Shown: positions 51,474-60,304, counted from the stretch's first letter. The stretch is 64,000 nucleotides of DNA from Candidatus Gemmiger excrementigallinarum (GCA_019116445.1 DXBP01000049.1:78860-142859), one strand, 5' to 3'. Program-made: numbers and translations. The notes: generated from the letters alone by a model not told the origin.

Positions 51474-52736
51474 TTAGTGGAACAGACCTGCAACAACGCT
51501 CAGCAGGTAGGAGAGCAGGTGGGTACCAGCATCCTCAGTGGAGACGAGAGCGGCACCGGCCAGGTCATAGCCGCCAGCCACAGCCAGTGCGGTGTGGACA
51601 GGAGCCAAAGAGGTGGCGATGAACAGCATGATGATGGTGAAGATTACGCAGGAAATATAGCTGCGGACAACATTGCCCTTGCTGAATGCGACCGGGTAAG
51701 CGGACAGCCACATGGCCTGGTAAGCAATATCAGAGATGGGCAGCAGACGGTTGAAGGGCAGGACCATGGCCAGGATGATGGTGGTAGGGACCATCAGGAT
51801 GCCAACGGCGATGCAGCTGGGGTTAGCGATGGTCAGGGCAGCATCGATACCGATGTGGAACTTATTGCCGCTGAACTTCTTGTTCAGCAGCTCCTTAACG
51901 GCATCAGCAAACGGAATCAGGCCTTCCATCAGGACCTGCATCATCTTCGGGGTCAGGACCATAGTAGCAGCGGTGTACATAGCAACGGTCATAACGCCGG
52001 CAACATCGTTGCCGCCCAGGATGCCGAACACAGCGCCCAGGATGGTGCCGATCATCAGAGGCTCGCCGAGGACGCCGAACTTTTTCTGGATGCTCTCGGG
52101 GTCAGCCTGCAGCTTGTTCAGGCCGGGGATGTGGTCGTAAACTTTGTTCAGCAGGTAAGCCAGAGGTGCCCAGCTGATGCTGTTGGAGGTGGGGAAGGAA
52201 ACGCCGGGCAGGCCGAACTCTTCCTCAACGACAGGCTGGGTCCAGTCGGCCAGCTTGAAGGTAACGATAGCGCAGATAGCACCGCAGATCAGGCCGATGA
52301 TGGCGCTGCCGGAAGCATAATAGCAGATAGCAGCGCAGAAGATGAAGTGGTTGTAGCTCCAGAAGTCGACCATAACGCAGTTGGTAGCCTTCAGAACCAG
52401 CATCAGGATATTGATACCCAGGACGACGAAGACGACCACAGCGGCCAAGGGGTAAGCCCAGGTAGCGGCGGCACGGGCAGGCCAACCCACATCCATGATG
52501 TCGGTATGCAGGCCAAAGCGGGTGACCATGTTCTGCACGCTGGGGCCAACCTGTGCAACAAAGTTGTTGATGACCAGGTTGACACCGCAGAAGCCAACGC
52601 CGGTGGTGATGCAGCACTTCAGCAGGGTGCCGATCTTAACACGCAGACAAATACCGATAACGAACATGATGATGGGCATCATGCACATGGGACCCAAACC
52701 ACAGATCCAGTTCAAGGCGTCAATAACAACTTGCAT
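51474..52736 (-). CDS. PTS EIIC, galactitol family (GatC-like)
   Basis: 420 residues with about ten to eleven membrane helices and GatC hallmarks (VKIGTLLKCCITTGVGF near 34-50, GLPGVSFPTSNSISWAPLAY, a conserved NPSCIAVGILMVPTT). It forms the sugar channel of a gat-type PTS; family members take polyols or sugar acids. CGGAGGAGTTATAAA precedes the start. EIIB lies 84 nt upstream and the dehydratase 103 nt downstream, all in the same direction. Confidence 0.92.
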   Translation of the reverse strand: MQVVIDALNWICGLGPMCMMPIIMFVIGICLRVKIGTLLKCCITTGVGFCGVNLVINNFVAQVGPSVQNMVTRFGLHTDIMDVGWPARAAATWAYPLAAVVVFVVLGINILMLVLKATNCVMVDFWSYNHFIFCAAICYYASGSAIIGLICGAICAIVTFKLADWTQPVVEEEFGLPGVSFPTSNSISWAPLAYLLNKVYDHIPGLNKLQADPESIQKKFGVLGEPLMIGTILGAVFGILGGNDVAGVMTVAMYTAATMVLTPKMMQVLMEGLIPFADAVKELLNKKFSGNKFHIGIDAALTIANPSCIAVGILMVPTTIILAMVLPFNRLLPISDIAYQAMWLSAYPVAFSKGNVVRSYISCVIFTIIMLFIATSLAPVHTALAVAGGYDLAGAALVSTEDAGTHLLSYLLSVVAGLFH

Positions 52737-52820
52737 TTTATAACTCCTCCGGTTTTATAATTTTGCAGCGGCCATTTCAGGGGCAGTGGTACCGCCGCGC
52801 TTTCCTATTTCTTTCTGCAA

Positions 52821-53111
52821 TCAGCCGCGCAAGATCTTGATGATCTCGTCGATGGCCTCTTTCTCGCCAACGCCGGTCACGAAGCAGGTGCCGCGCACAA
52901 CGGGAACGGAATCTGTCAGGCTGTCCTTCAGTGCGCCGGTGGGCACGATAACGTCGGGGCGCTCGACCTTGACTTTGCCCTGGACCTCGGCGAACTTGCA
53001 CTGAATGAACTTGACATCAATGCCAGCGTTGGCCATAGCGGTTTTCAGCTTGTTAATAGCGATGGTAGAGGTGATCATGGAAGAACCACAGCAAACCATA
53101 ATCTTTTTCAT
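52821..53111 (-). CDS. PTS EIIB, galactitol/lactose-type
   Basis: 96 residues. The phosphorylated Cys is in MVCCGSSMITST (about residues 7-8), the P-loop of gat-type EIIB. It carries phosphate from EIIA to the sugar bound by EIIC. The start (ATG 53111) is 6 nt after the EIIA stop, so the two are surely co-transcribed. Length is normal for the family. Confidence 0.94.
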   Translation of the reverse strand: MKKIMVCCGSSMITSTIAINKLKTAMANAGIDVKFIQCKFAEVQGKVKVERPDVIVPTGALKDSLTDSVPVVRGTCFVTGVGEKEAIDEIIKILRG

Positions 53112-53117
53112 AAGAAA

Positions 53118-53579
53118 TCATCCTTCTTTCTTTAAAATGTTCATAACATCTTGCGGGGTGTCGGCCTTGACCAACTGTCCCATCACGTCCTTGTCCGCCA
53201 GGACCGCCATGATCTCCTGCAGGATGTCAATCTGCTTGCCGTTAACATCCAATGCAATGTTGAAGATCACACTGACGTCCACCGTGGCTTCATCGTCATC
53301 CATGCGCTGGAATGTAACGGGCGTATCCAGGACCGCAATGCCCATGGCAGAATGTTCAACATGAGCCGGGACCACATGAGGAATTGCTGCATTGTACTCC
53401 TCCAGTTCAAGGCCGGTGGGGTAATTGCGCTCACGCTCCAAGACAGCATCGTAAAAACTGGTCTTTACCTTCCCGTTTTTCAAAAGAACTTCATACAGCT
53501 GGTGCAGAGCATCCTCTTTACTTTTTGCTTTCATGTGTGTAATCACACATTCAGGGAAAAGAATATCTCGCATAGCCAT
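53118..53579 (-). CDS. PTS EIIA, fructose/mannitol/galactitol type
   Basis: 153 residues, EIIA type-2 domain with the phospho-His in NAAIPHVVPAHVE (about residue 68) and the family GLELEEYN before it. It receives phosphate from HPr. It is the first gene of the sigma-54-dependent operon, 100 nt downstream of the -24/-12 promoter. AGGAGG lies 12 nt before the first ATG, and a second in-frame ATG two codons later is possible. Confidence 0.93.
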   Translation of the reverse strand: MAMRDILFPECVITHMKAKSKEDALHQLYEVLLKNGKVKTSFYDAVLERERNYPTGLELEEYNAAIPHVVPAHVEHSAMGIAVLDTPVTFQRMDDDEATVDVSVIFNIALDVNGKQIDILQEIMAVLADKDVMGQLVKADTPQDVMNILKKEG

Positions 53580-53642
53580 CTGTGTAGTTCACCTCCTTTT
53601 CTCTTGTACCGTAGTGCTGCATTTGCTCCAATACAAAAATGT

Positions 53643-53672
53643 GGGTGCAAGGGATCTGGAACCCTTACACCC
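53643..53672 (-). promoter_or_regulatory. Hairpin at the predicted 5' end of the sigma-54 transcript
   Basis: GGGTGTAAGGG pairs with CCCTTGCACCC (minus strand; one G-U pair) around an 8-nt loop. The predicted transcript start is about 53,670, so this hairpin would begin the mRNA and could protect it from decay. Only a weak ATTTTTG follows, 3 nt later. Confidence 0.5.
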
Positions 53673-53680
53673 ATATATAT

Positions 53681-53697
53681 AGCAAGTTACGTGCCAA
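53681..53697 (-). promoter_or_regulatory. Sigma-54 (-24/-12) promoter
   Basis: Minus-strand TTGGCACGTAACTTGCT matches TGGCACG-N4-TTGCW at every conserved position, including GG at -24 and GC at -12. It lies between the activator gene and the EIIA gene and reads toward EIIA. Confidence 0.93.
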
Positions 53698-53717
53698 CTT
53701 TCTGGCAGAATTTGATC

Positions 53718-56531
53718 CTATTTTAGGAAATCGTAGATCTCCTTGGCATTTTTTGCAGATAATAGCTTCTTTACGTTATTTTCGTCTTTAATAATATCGC
53801 AGAAATTTTGTACAAATCCCTGGCATTTTTCGTCCAGCGCAAACAAAAAAACAATTTCAGCCACAAATCCGCCCGCCCAGTCCAACGGATGGCAGATTTT
53901 GGCGACGCAGATGGCAGGCTTTGTGACGTAGGCGGGCTCGCCGTGGGGGATGGCGATATGCCCCGGCAGGCAGGTTACGCCTAAGTTCTCCCGCTTGTAG
54001 ACGCTCAGCAAAAATTCCGGCTTGACGCAGCCTTTCTCCATCAGCATCGTGCACATGGTGTCCAGCGCATCGTTCTTGTCCTGGAAATCCGCATCGCAAA
54101 GGATTAGCTGCGGGTCCAGCAGATCGCCGATGCCGCTGTTGTGCTGGCAGTGTGCCTCCAGCAGGTTTGTCAGCGCCATCGAGCCGCGGCCAGAGAAGAT
54201 GTAGTTCATCGGCAAAAACGGAATGCCCGGCAGTTCCGGATTGATGGTGCCTACCGCGGCCACGATGTCGTAGTCCCGGCGCAGTTCTTCCACGCGGGCC
54301 AGCATAGCATCGCGGTTCAGCAGGCCCACATCCACAATTTTGATGTCGCTGCACTCCACCACGGTGGCTTTCAAGAAGCTCTCTATGCGGCGGGCGTAAC
54401 CCTCGCCGGTGATGCAGACCGTCAGGATCGCAGACGGCTTACCGGTACGCTGCTCCAGATCGGAGAATCCGGCGTGCAGACGACCGATTTCCAGCGCATC
54501 CGCTAGTTCATCCAGCGTGCATTTATCCCGGAAGCTGGCCCGGTTCACGGCGTCCAGCGCCATCAGCGTATCCACGCGGGCCACGCACCGCACGCTGACA
54601 CCGGTGCGCAGGGAAATCTCCGGCGCAAAGGACGCCAGCGAACCCATATCCACCAGCAGCAGGCAGCCCAGCCCCTCATCCACCTGTTGGACCAGACGGA
54701 TGGCGCGCTCCAACACCTGCTCGTTGGGCTCGTCCCAGCCCATGGAGAAGCCGATGGCGTTGTCGTCCTGCAGCACATGGTTCACAACCTCAGCCATGGC
54801 CGGGCCGACCTGGCCGTGAGCCATCAGTATGATCCGGATGCGCCGCTCCATCTTGCGGGCCGAGAATGCCACCAGGCACAGGGTGAGCATCTGCCGCTTG
54901 TAGTCGCTTATATTGCAGGGCCGCTTGGCGCGGAAACGGTCAATAAACTGTTGGGCCAGCTCCATCTCAGCTGGGTACTTTTCCGCCAGTGAAATCTGTG
55001 CACCGTTGGCGTTTTGGGGCACATCCGTGGTCAGGCTGAGGACTAACGCGTCCTCAAAGTCTTTGTGGCAGGAATTCAGGCTGTCCCGCATCTCGGCCAG
55101 CACAGCCAGCACGACCTTGCGCACTTCCTGCCGCTCCTGCTCCAGCGATTTCGCCGTGTTGTTATTGTGCAGGTTGTTCTGCGGCAGCACGCGGCCCAGC
55201 AGTACGGTCTGCAGGGCTTTCATCCGCGCTTCAGGCGTGCAGTCTTCCTCGGCAATTTCTTTCAGTCGGGAGTACATTTTATCCAGCGTTTGACTGGCAT
55301 CGTCCTCCACCTGCGGGAAGACCAGCTGCCGATCATAACAGCTTTCCACTTCCAGCGAACGGGTCAGGCTGCCCGCCGAGATCAACTGCTGCACCAGTTC
55401 GGCACGGATGTAAACGGTGTCTTCCTGCTTGGAGACGCTCTCCAAAAACGCGTTGGCGCAGCAGACCTGGATGTCGCTCTGCATCTGGCCGATGTTGCCG
55501 GGACAATCATATTGCAATAAGATGCGCACGGCCTCCCGCTCCACCACCAGCTTGCGGTCGATCTTCTTGTACTCTCCCGCAAAGATGCTTTGCAGCACGG
55601 CAAACCGCTCCGCCATCGGGCGGTCAGCGATGCCGGGCATCGAGATGACGATGGGGATACGGCGGCGGAACGTCAACAGCAGGGCCGACTCCGGCGAAGA
55701 GGTGGTAGCGGCGATCAGCCGCACATTGACCTTGCGTGCCGGGCCGGAATCGCCAAGTCGGCGGTAGCTGCCCTTGTCCAGCAGGTAGAAAAGCATTTCC
55801 TGCCCTTCCCCGGACAGACGGTGGATCTCATCCAAAAACAGGATGCCGCCGTCTGCCTTCTGCACCAGGCCGTCCTTGGTGGCGTTGGCGCCGCTGAACG
55901 CGCCGCGCACATAGCCAAACAACTGGCTGTTCAGCAGCTGCGGGTTGTCGGCGTAATCGGCGCAGTTGAAGGAGACAAAGGGGGCATCCGGCGCCAGTAG
56001 GCCCTGCTGCACCGCATAGTGGTACATATTCTCTGCCAGAAACGTTTTGCCGGAACCAGACGGACCAATAATGAGTGTGTGCAGGCCGTTGGGCGGATAA
56101 GATACCGCCGCCTTCGCCTGATGGATCTGCGCTTTCAGGCCGCCGTCGTAGCCGATCATCCCGGCAAACACGTTGGTGTCCTCGGTCTCCTCTTGCGTGG
56201 TGATTTCTACGGCCGGTTCAGGCTGCGGCTCGGCTTCTTTTTCTGGCAAATTGCTGTGCAGTTCCTTTACCAGATAGCGCGAGACATTGTAGCCCATCGC
56301 GTTCAGCCGCAGGGTCAGCGACCGATCCGAAAGCCCCGGCTCCTGCTCCAGAAGTTTCTGCATCTCTACCACCAGCGCCGGGCGCGGCCGCATCCAGGAG
56401 TTAGGAATGCCGTTGATCCGCCGCAGTTCCACTACCTGTTCGCGGCGCAGCTGCAACATCTGGGCCAGTTGTTCATCGGTATAGGGGCGTTTGGGGTCTT
56501 CCTGTCGGATCAGTTCAGTCAGAGTGGCCAT
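53718..56531 (-). CDS. LevR-like sigma-54 activator with PRD and PTS domains
   Basis: 937 residues. An N-terminal helix-turn-helix region (about 1-90) is followed by an AAA+ domain with Walker A GPSGSGKTF (about 155), the sigma-54 contact loop GAFSGA in place of GAFTGA (about 212) and Walker B ILFLDEIHR. Next come PRD1 (about 450-555), an EIIA-Man-like domain (IILMAHGQVGPAM, about 563-576), an EIIB-like and second PRD region, and a C-terminal EIIA-Fru-like domain (GHIAIPHGEP, about 860). It opens sigma-54 promoters under PTS phosphorylation control. GGAGGGGCAGCA precedes the start. Confidence 0.93.
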   Translation of the reverse strand: MATLTELIRQEDPKRPYTDEQLAQMLQLRREQVVELRRINGIPNSWMRPRPALVVEMQKLLEQEPGLSDRSLTLRLNAMGYNVSRYLVKELHSNLPEKEAEPQPEPAVEITTQEETEDTNVFAGMIGYDGGLKAQIHQAKAAVSYPPNGLHTLIIGPSGSGKTFLAENMYHYAVQQGLLAPDAPFVSFNCADYADNPQLLNSQLFGYVRGAFSGANATKDGLVQKADGGILFLDEIHRLSGEGQEMLFYLLDKGSYRRLGDSGPARKVNVRLIAATTSSPESALLLTFRRRIPIVISMPGIADRPMAERFAVLQSIFAGEYKKIDRKLVVEREAVRILLQYDCPGNIGQMQSDIQVCCANAFLESVSKQEDTVYIRAELVQQLISAGSLTRSLEVESCYDRQLVFPQVEDDASQTLDKMYSRLKEIAEEDCTPEARMKALQTVLLGRVLPQNNLHNNNTAKSLEQERQEVRKVVLAVLAEMRDSLNSCHKDFEDALVLSLTTDVPQNANGAQISLAEKYPAEMELAQQFIDRFRAKRPCNISDYKRQMLTLCLVAFSARKMERRIRIILMAHGQVGPAMAEVVNHVLQDDNAIGFSMGWDEPNEQVLERAIRLVQQVDEGLGCLLLVDMGSLASFAPEISLRTGVSVRCVARVDTLMALDAVNRASFRDKCTLDELADALEIGRLHAGFSDLEQRTGKPSAILTVCITGEGYARRIESFLKATVVECSDIKIVDVGLLNRDAMLARVEELRRDYDIVAAVGTINPELPGIPFLPMNYIFSGRGSMALTNLLEAHCQHNSGIGDLLDPQLILCDADFQDKNDALDTMCTMLMEKGCVKPEFLLSVYKRENLGVTCLPGHIAIPHGEPAYVTKPAICVAKICHPLDWAGGFVAEIVFLFALDEKCQGFVQNFCDIIKDENNVKKLLSAKNAKEIYDFLK

Positions 56532-56553
56532 TGCTGCCCCTCCTTTTTCTATG

Positions 56554-57483
56554 TTAGTCGTTATATTTCCAGGCGAAAATTCGTTTGGGGTTCTCTATCA
56601 TCATTTTGTGGAAGTTTTCTTCGCCGATGTAAGGCAGCAGTTCCGCCTTCAGGTCGGTCAGGATATAGGTGAAGCCGGGCTTACCGCCGTAGGCAGGCAG
56701 ATAGTTCTTTTTGCCCATATCGCCGGCCAGGGTCACGTGGTCTACGCAGCCGGCCTCCACCAGCGCCGTGACCATCCGCACGCGATAGGAATCGCGATCC
56801 TGCAGTTCTCGGCCAACATGGTCCAGGCAAATGGTAGCGCCCTCGCGGCAAAGCCGGATGGCATAGTCCGTATCCATCTTGCTGTCAATGTGGCACAGCA
56901 GCACATTCTTCGGATCGACACCGTGTTTTTCCAGCAGGCGCAGCTGGTCCATGCCCATTGTGCCCTTGTCGCAGTGGGTGCTGATGGGGATGCCCGTGTC
57001 GCGGTGTACGCGGGCCACTGCCTCGATGGAGCGCTTTTCGGCGGCGGTCACTTCCTCAAAGCTGGTGCCCAGCTTGATAACACCCGGGTGGATCTCGGTG
57101 TCATCCAGGCCATTCATCACTTCGTTCATCAGAATATCATACAGCTCACCGTCGGTTTTATCGCCAAACCAGGGCGGCATAAACAGCTGCTTGTGGAAGC
57201 CTGTGCAGCAGATGACATGCACACCGGTAGCCTGCGCAATGCGCTGATAGGCCTTTACGTTGCGGCCGTAGTTGATCGGCGTCATCTCCACCAGGGTCTC
57301 ACCCCCGGCTGCGGAAAAACTGCGGGTCTCCTCCGTCGAAGCCGCCTCGTCATCCAGCGTATAAGGAATATAATACTCATCCGGCAGCTGGGGTTTTACC
57401 ATCAGGTGCTCATGCACATAGGTAACGCCCAATTTGTTTACATTTAGCGGGCCACATACAGTAACGGCCGTATTACGAATCAT
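56554..57483 (-). CDS. Phosphotriesterase-family metal hydrolase, probable sugar-lactonase
   Basis: 309 residues, amidohydrolase superfamily (COG1735). Metal-site motifs are in order: VHEHLMV (HxH, about 24), VIKLGTSFE with the bridging Lys (about 142), STHCD, LCHIDSK and AGDMGKK with the final Asp (about 265). Characterised relatives in PTS sugar clusters hydrolyse phosphorylated sugar lactones, which would suit this operon better than an organophosphate. The start ATG 57483 has GGAGGAATACGAC; the longer frame begins with TTG and lacks a site. It is co-directional with the activator gene (22-nt gap). Confidence 0.85.
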   Translation of the reverse strand: MIRNTAVTVCGPLNVNKLGVTYVHEHLMVKPQLPDEYYIPYTLDDEAASTEETRSFSAAGGETLVEMTPINYGRNVKAYQRIAQATGVHVICCTGFHKQLFMPPWFGDKTDGELYDILMNEVMNGLDDTEIHPGVIKLGTSFEEVTAAEKRSIEAVARVHRDTGIPISTHCDKGTMGMDQLRLLEKHGVDPKNVLLCHIDSKMDTDYAIRLCREGATICLDHVGRELQDRDSYRVRMVTALVEAGCVDHVTLAGDMGKKNYLPAYGGKPGFTYILTDLKAELLPYIGEENFHKMMIENPKRIFAWKYND

Positions 57484-57609
57484 CGTCGTATTCCTCCATT
57501 TTGGCAAAGCAAAGCCCTGCCCACATTTGAAAGCCAGGCAGATTCCAGATACCTAGGCAGCCCAAAAATGTGAAACTCGGAGAAATTATGCAGCACGTAC
57601 ATTGCCATT

Positions 57610-57638
57610 ATTATAAATCGACAATTTTATATTGTAAA
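57610..57638 (-). promoter_or_regulatory. Sigma-A promoter of the lactonase/activator pair
   Basis: Minus-strand TTTACA (57633-57638), 17-nt spacer, TATAAT (57610-57615). So the activator is made by the housekeeping sigma and then drives the sigma-54 operon. Confidence 0.8.
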
Positions 57639-57719
57639 GAGATTCACGGTAAAATAGATGTCATTTTTCGTAATTGAACATCGTCGGGACGAACATTGTT
57701 CACCTGCGGATTTGCGTTG

Positions 57720-58232
57720 TCACTCGCTTTGCGGACGCATGAAACTATCTTCAATTGCATTCTGAAAGTGGCAAGCACAGTTTACAAGAATGCTCAAGAA
57801 GGTGGGATCCTTCATCTTTGCAGTAAGATTAACACCATTGACGGTCTTTGCCCCATCAGGAGCCTCCGGGAACCAAACACCGGCCTGCATCTGATATTTC
57901 CACGTATTATAGGTGGGAAAATCAGTGAATAGCAAATGTCCGATCTCATGGTAAAGAAGGCCGAGGACAGCACAGTGCTTGAATTCACGCGCAGTCTGCA
58001 ACTCAACGAGGTCACAGGCTGCGTTGATCCAAATGTTTTTGTCGTCGAACATGGATACTGCCGTGTAAGCTGTTTCGCCGCCAGGGATAAAATCCATGGA
58101 AGTGTGTAGCTTACTCAGGTTTCGCTTTTCCTCATACTCGGATGCATTGAACCCTTCCTTACGCAAGGTGTAGAAGGCGCCGGCGATGATGTTCTCTGCT
58201 TTCTTTTGGATAGTCCGACAAGAAACAGGCAC
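57720..58232 (-). pseudogene. Metallopeptidase-like fragment of a mobile element
   Basis: A 170-residue frame with the zinc motif HEIGH (LLYHEIGHLLF, about residue 103) and DFIPGG / WINAACDLVEL around it. It resembles the N-terminal part of large VWA-associated metallopeptidases found in phages and integrative elements. It ends abruptly (AIEDSFMRPQSE) and its start overlaps the neighbouring fragment in another frame. The C-terminal part is absent. I treat it as a fragment; the family assignment is tentative. Confidence 0.55.
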
Positions 58233-58515
58233 AGGAGCGTAGCATATCTACGCCCTCCTGGGTGTTTTCGTCTGCCTTGCAGAATTCATCGAACTGCTTT
58301 GCGAAAACGGAATCATCCATCAGCACGGCAAAGATTGCCATGAAGAAGGGCGCTGCGGTTTCCGAACCAACCTTGTATGCAGAGCCGCTCATACTGGCCT
58401 TGAAATCACCGGTGGTGTAATCATAAGCCACACACACAACTTCACCGAAACCAACATCGGTGCCGGTAAAGTTTTTGTTCAGGGTTATTTCTGCGATAGC
58501 AGAATGATCGTTTTT
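58159..58515 (-). pseudogene. Unidentified fragment fused to the IS21 remnant
   Basis: About 105 residues (HSAIAEITLNKN to ADENTQEGVDML) with no family I recognise. Its 5' end is missing. At about 58,515 it joins directly to the istA fragment in a different frame, so the IS and this gene were brought together by a deletion. It may belong with the metallopeptidase-like fragment downstream. Confidence 0.5.
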
Positions 58516-58933
58516 CTCCCCAGTCGATTTGGAGTGCCTGACCAGGAGCAAACCTCAATGGAATAAAAACTTCATTTTCCTTGCGCTCTGCCTTGGCTTC
58601 ATGAACTGCCGCTCGGATGGCAGACTCGCTGCCCGTGTAACCAAATTCTTCTACGAGCCGGTTGTAAATCCGCCGTGCTGTGTGACGCTGCTTCTTTATA
58701 CCCTCCGCAGCATCTGTATCGAGGCAGTGCTCAATGAACTGCTTTACTTCTGGCGTTATGACAGAGGCTTCTCGCTGGTAGGCTTTCCAATCCCATGGAA
58801 CTGCGTCGCCCATCCAATATTTCTTGACTGTGTTTCTGGAAATTCCCAGAATTTTAGCTGCTGCACGCTGACTGGTTACTCCTTCAAGTTGCAGCGCGCG
58901 GATTGATTTGTAGACATCCACCGATGTGACCAC
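58515..58933 (-). pseudogene. istA: IS21-family transposase istA, N-terminal fragment
   Basis: About 140 residues of IstA: a start at GTG 58933 after GGAGG, the helix-turn-helix (GVTSQRAAAKILGISRNTVKKY) and the beginning of the catalytic domain (FAPGQALQIDWGE). It stops exactly after the first catalytic Asp region. The rest of istA, istB and the right end are gone. Full IstA proteins have about 400-500 residues, so this IS is inactive. Confidence 0.85.
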
Positions 58934-58987
58934 CTTTCTATCGCCTCCCGCATAGTAGTCTACATCTATTATACGGGAAGCAATTAG

Positions 58988-59040
58988 GTGGCTCAAATAT
59001 TCGCTGTCATTTTGCTGGAAAGTGGCTCAAGTATATATTA
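58988..59040. mobile_element. Left end of the IS21-family element
   Basis: Two direct copies of GTGGCTCAA (58988-58996 and 59022-59030) lie between the istA fragment and the SRAP fragment. Repeated terminal motifs of this kind are typical of IS21 ends. The SRAP frame loses homology at about 59,045, which marks the insertion point. Confidence 0.65.
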
Positions 59041-59372
59041 GCATTCACAGCGTCCCATTCATAAAAGCCGGTGGCAGGGATCACGCAGCGCTGGAAGGCA
59101 ATACTGCGGCGAAACATCGGCTTTTCCGTCACGGTCTCGGCGTGGGCATTGATGATTTGCTGCCTGCCGCGAAAACATGGCAGCCCCCATTGCTGGAATT
59201 CGCCCACGATTTTCTCCCCGCGTGAAACCAGCACCGGTGCCACCTGCGAGGGGCAGATATCCCCTGCCATTGGGAAATTGAGTTCATTTCCCTCGCTGCG
59301 GCGCTGTGCATCGCGCACGATTTGGCGAATTTCTTTATATTCATCGGCAGAAAACTGATACCGTCCACACAT
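59007..59372 (-). pseudogene. SOS-response-associated peptidase (SRAP/YedK/HMCES), interrupted
   Basis: The first about 108 residues are intact SRAP: the catalytic Cys2 in MCGRYQFS, the Asn in INAHAET (about 75) and the Glu in GFYEWD (about 105). SRAP proteins crosslink to abasic sites and have about 220 residues; the second half with the active-site His is missing. The break coincides with the IS21 left end, so IS insertion destroyed it. GGAAGGAG precedes the start. Confidence 0.85.
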
Positions 59373-59406
59373 ACGCGATGCTCCTTCCTTATAACAAGCT
59401 TAAAAG

Positions 59407-60297
59407 ATGTCAGTGTCACAATACCGTGGGATTAGGTTAAATTTGTTGCATTGGAGTAGCGATAGTTTTCCGCAGGCAGGTAAACCGGCACAACAACTGT
59501 TAAACGCACAAATTGTTGACAAAGCCGATATGGCGATTGCAATTTTTTGGACCCGCTTTGGGACGCCTACAGATGGATATGGTTCCGGGACGGAAGAAGA
59601 AATTGCTAGACTTATAAAATCCGAAAAACAAGTTTTCTTGTACTTTCTTGAAAAAGCACCGCCCTTGTTGATAGCGGAAAGACCGGAGTTTTCAAAAGAG
59701 AGACAAAAGATACGGAATTTCCGTGATGGATACAGAGGGCTGTATTCTGTGGTTCAAGATGAATCAAAGCTGGAAGAAAAGCTGACATCCGATTTAGATA
59801 AATATTTTGACAGTAGCGAGCAAAAAAGCCCTTCAACAGAACCTAAAGGCGAAGCGCGCTGGTTTAGAGCTGATACCAAAGAAGAAGTAAAGAGGGACCA
59901 GCTTATTCGATACGGAAATATAACCGCACAAATCGATGGAAGCGTTGGACGCATGCAGGTTGCGTTGCCCGACGGGAAAACGGTGTATTCGGAATATGAT
60001 ATCGAAAAAAAGCAGCTCGGGAATATTGTCGCAGAGGGGTTTCCGCAGGAGTATAAAGTTTCGGTTCCTCCTCAGATAGTTATTACCAAAAAAGACTTCT
60101 CTCTAAAATTAGAGGGGAATATGTACAGAGCGGAACTTTATCAATTAAAATTCGGAGGTCGCTTATTGGCTTTATACGATCTTGCAGAAAACAAACTTCA
60201 ATCCTTTGAAGCTAAGGCTCCTGCCGGAATGATAGCTCACATAGATCCCAAAAGCAAAAGGGTAATATTTGTGGATAAAAGCGAATGTCCTGTTTGA
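59407..60297 (+). CDS. DUF4062/TIR-like N-terminal domain protein, probably N-truncated
   Basis: 296 residues. Residues about 14-100 match the second half of a TIR/DUF4062-like nucleotide-binding fold (LHWSSDSFPQAGKPAQQL, AQIVDKADMAIAIFWTRFG, GSGTEEEIARLI). Relatives begin some 60-70 residues earlier with a strand and an ISSPSD-type motif that is missing here. The C-terminal 150 residues look beta-rich and have no known match. Such domains sense or cleave nucleotides in phage-defence proteins; that role is an inference. No strong ribosome site precedes the ATG. Clearly AT-richer than the core. Confidence 0.6.
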   Translation: MSVSQYRGIRLNLLHWSSDSFPQAGKPAQQLLNAQIVDKADMAIAIFWTRFGTPTDGYGSGTEEEIARLIKSEKQVFLYFLEKAPPLLIAERPEFSKERQKIRNFRDGYRGLYSVVQDESKLEEKLTSDLDKYFDSSEQKSPSTEPKGEARWFRADTKEEVKRDQLIRYGNITAQIDGSVGRMQVALPDGKTVYSEYDIEKKQLGNIVAEGFPQEYKVSVPPQIVITKKDFSLKLEGNMYRAELYQLKFGGRLLALYDLAENKLQSFEAKAPAGMIAHIDPKSKRVIFVDKSECPV

Positions 60298-60304
60298 TAA
60301 AATC

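Noticed and set aside
56491-57447. Plus-strand frame opposite the lactonase gene
   Set aside because: It is the antisense shadow of a gene with all metal-binding motifs in place.
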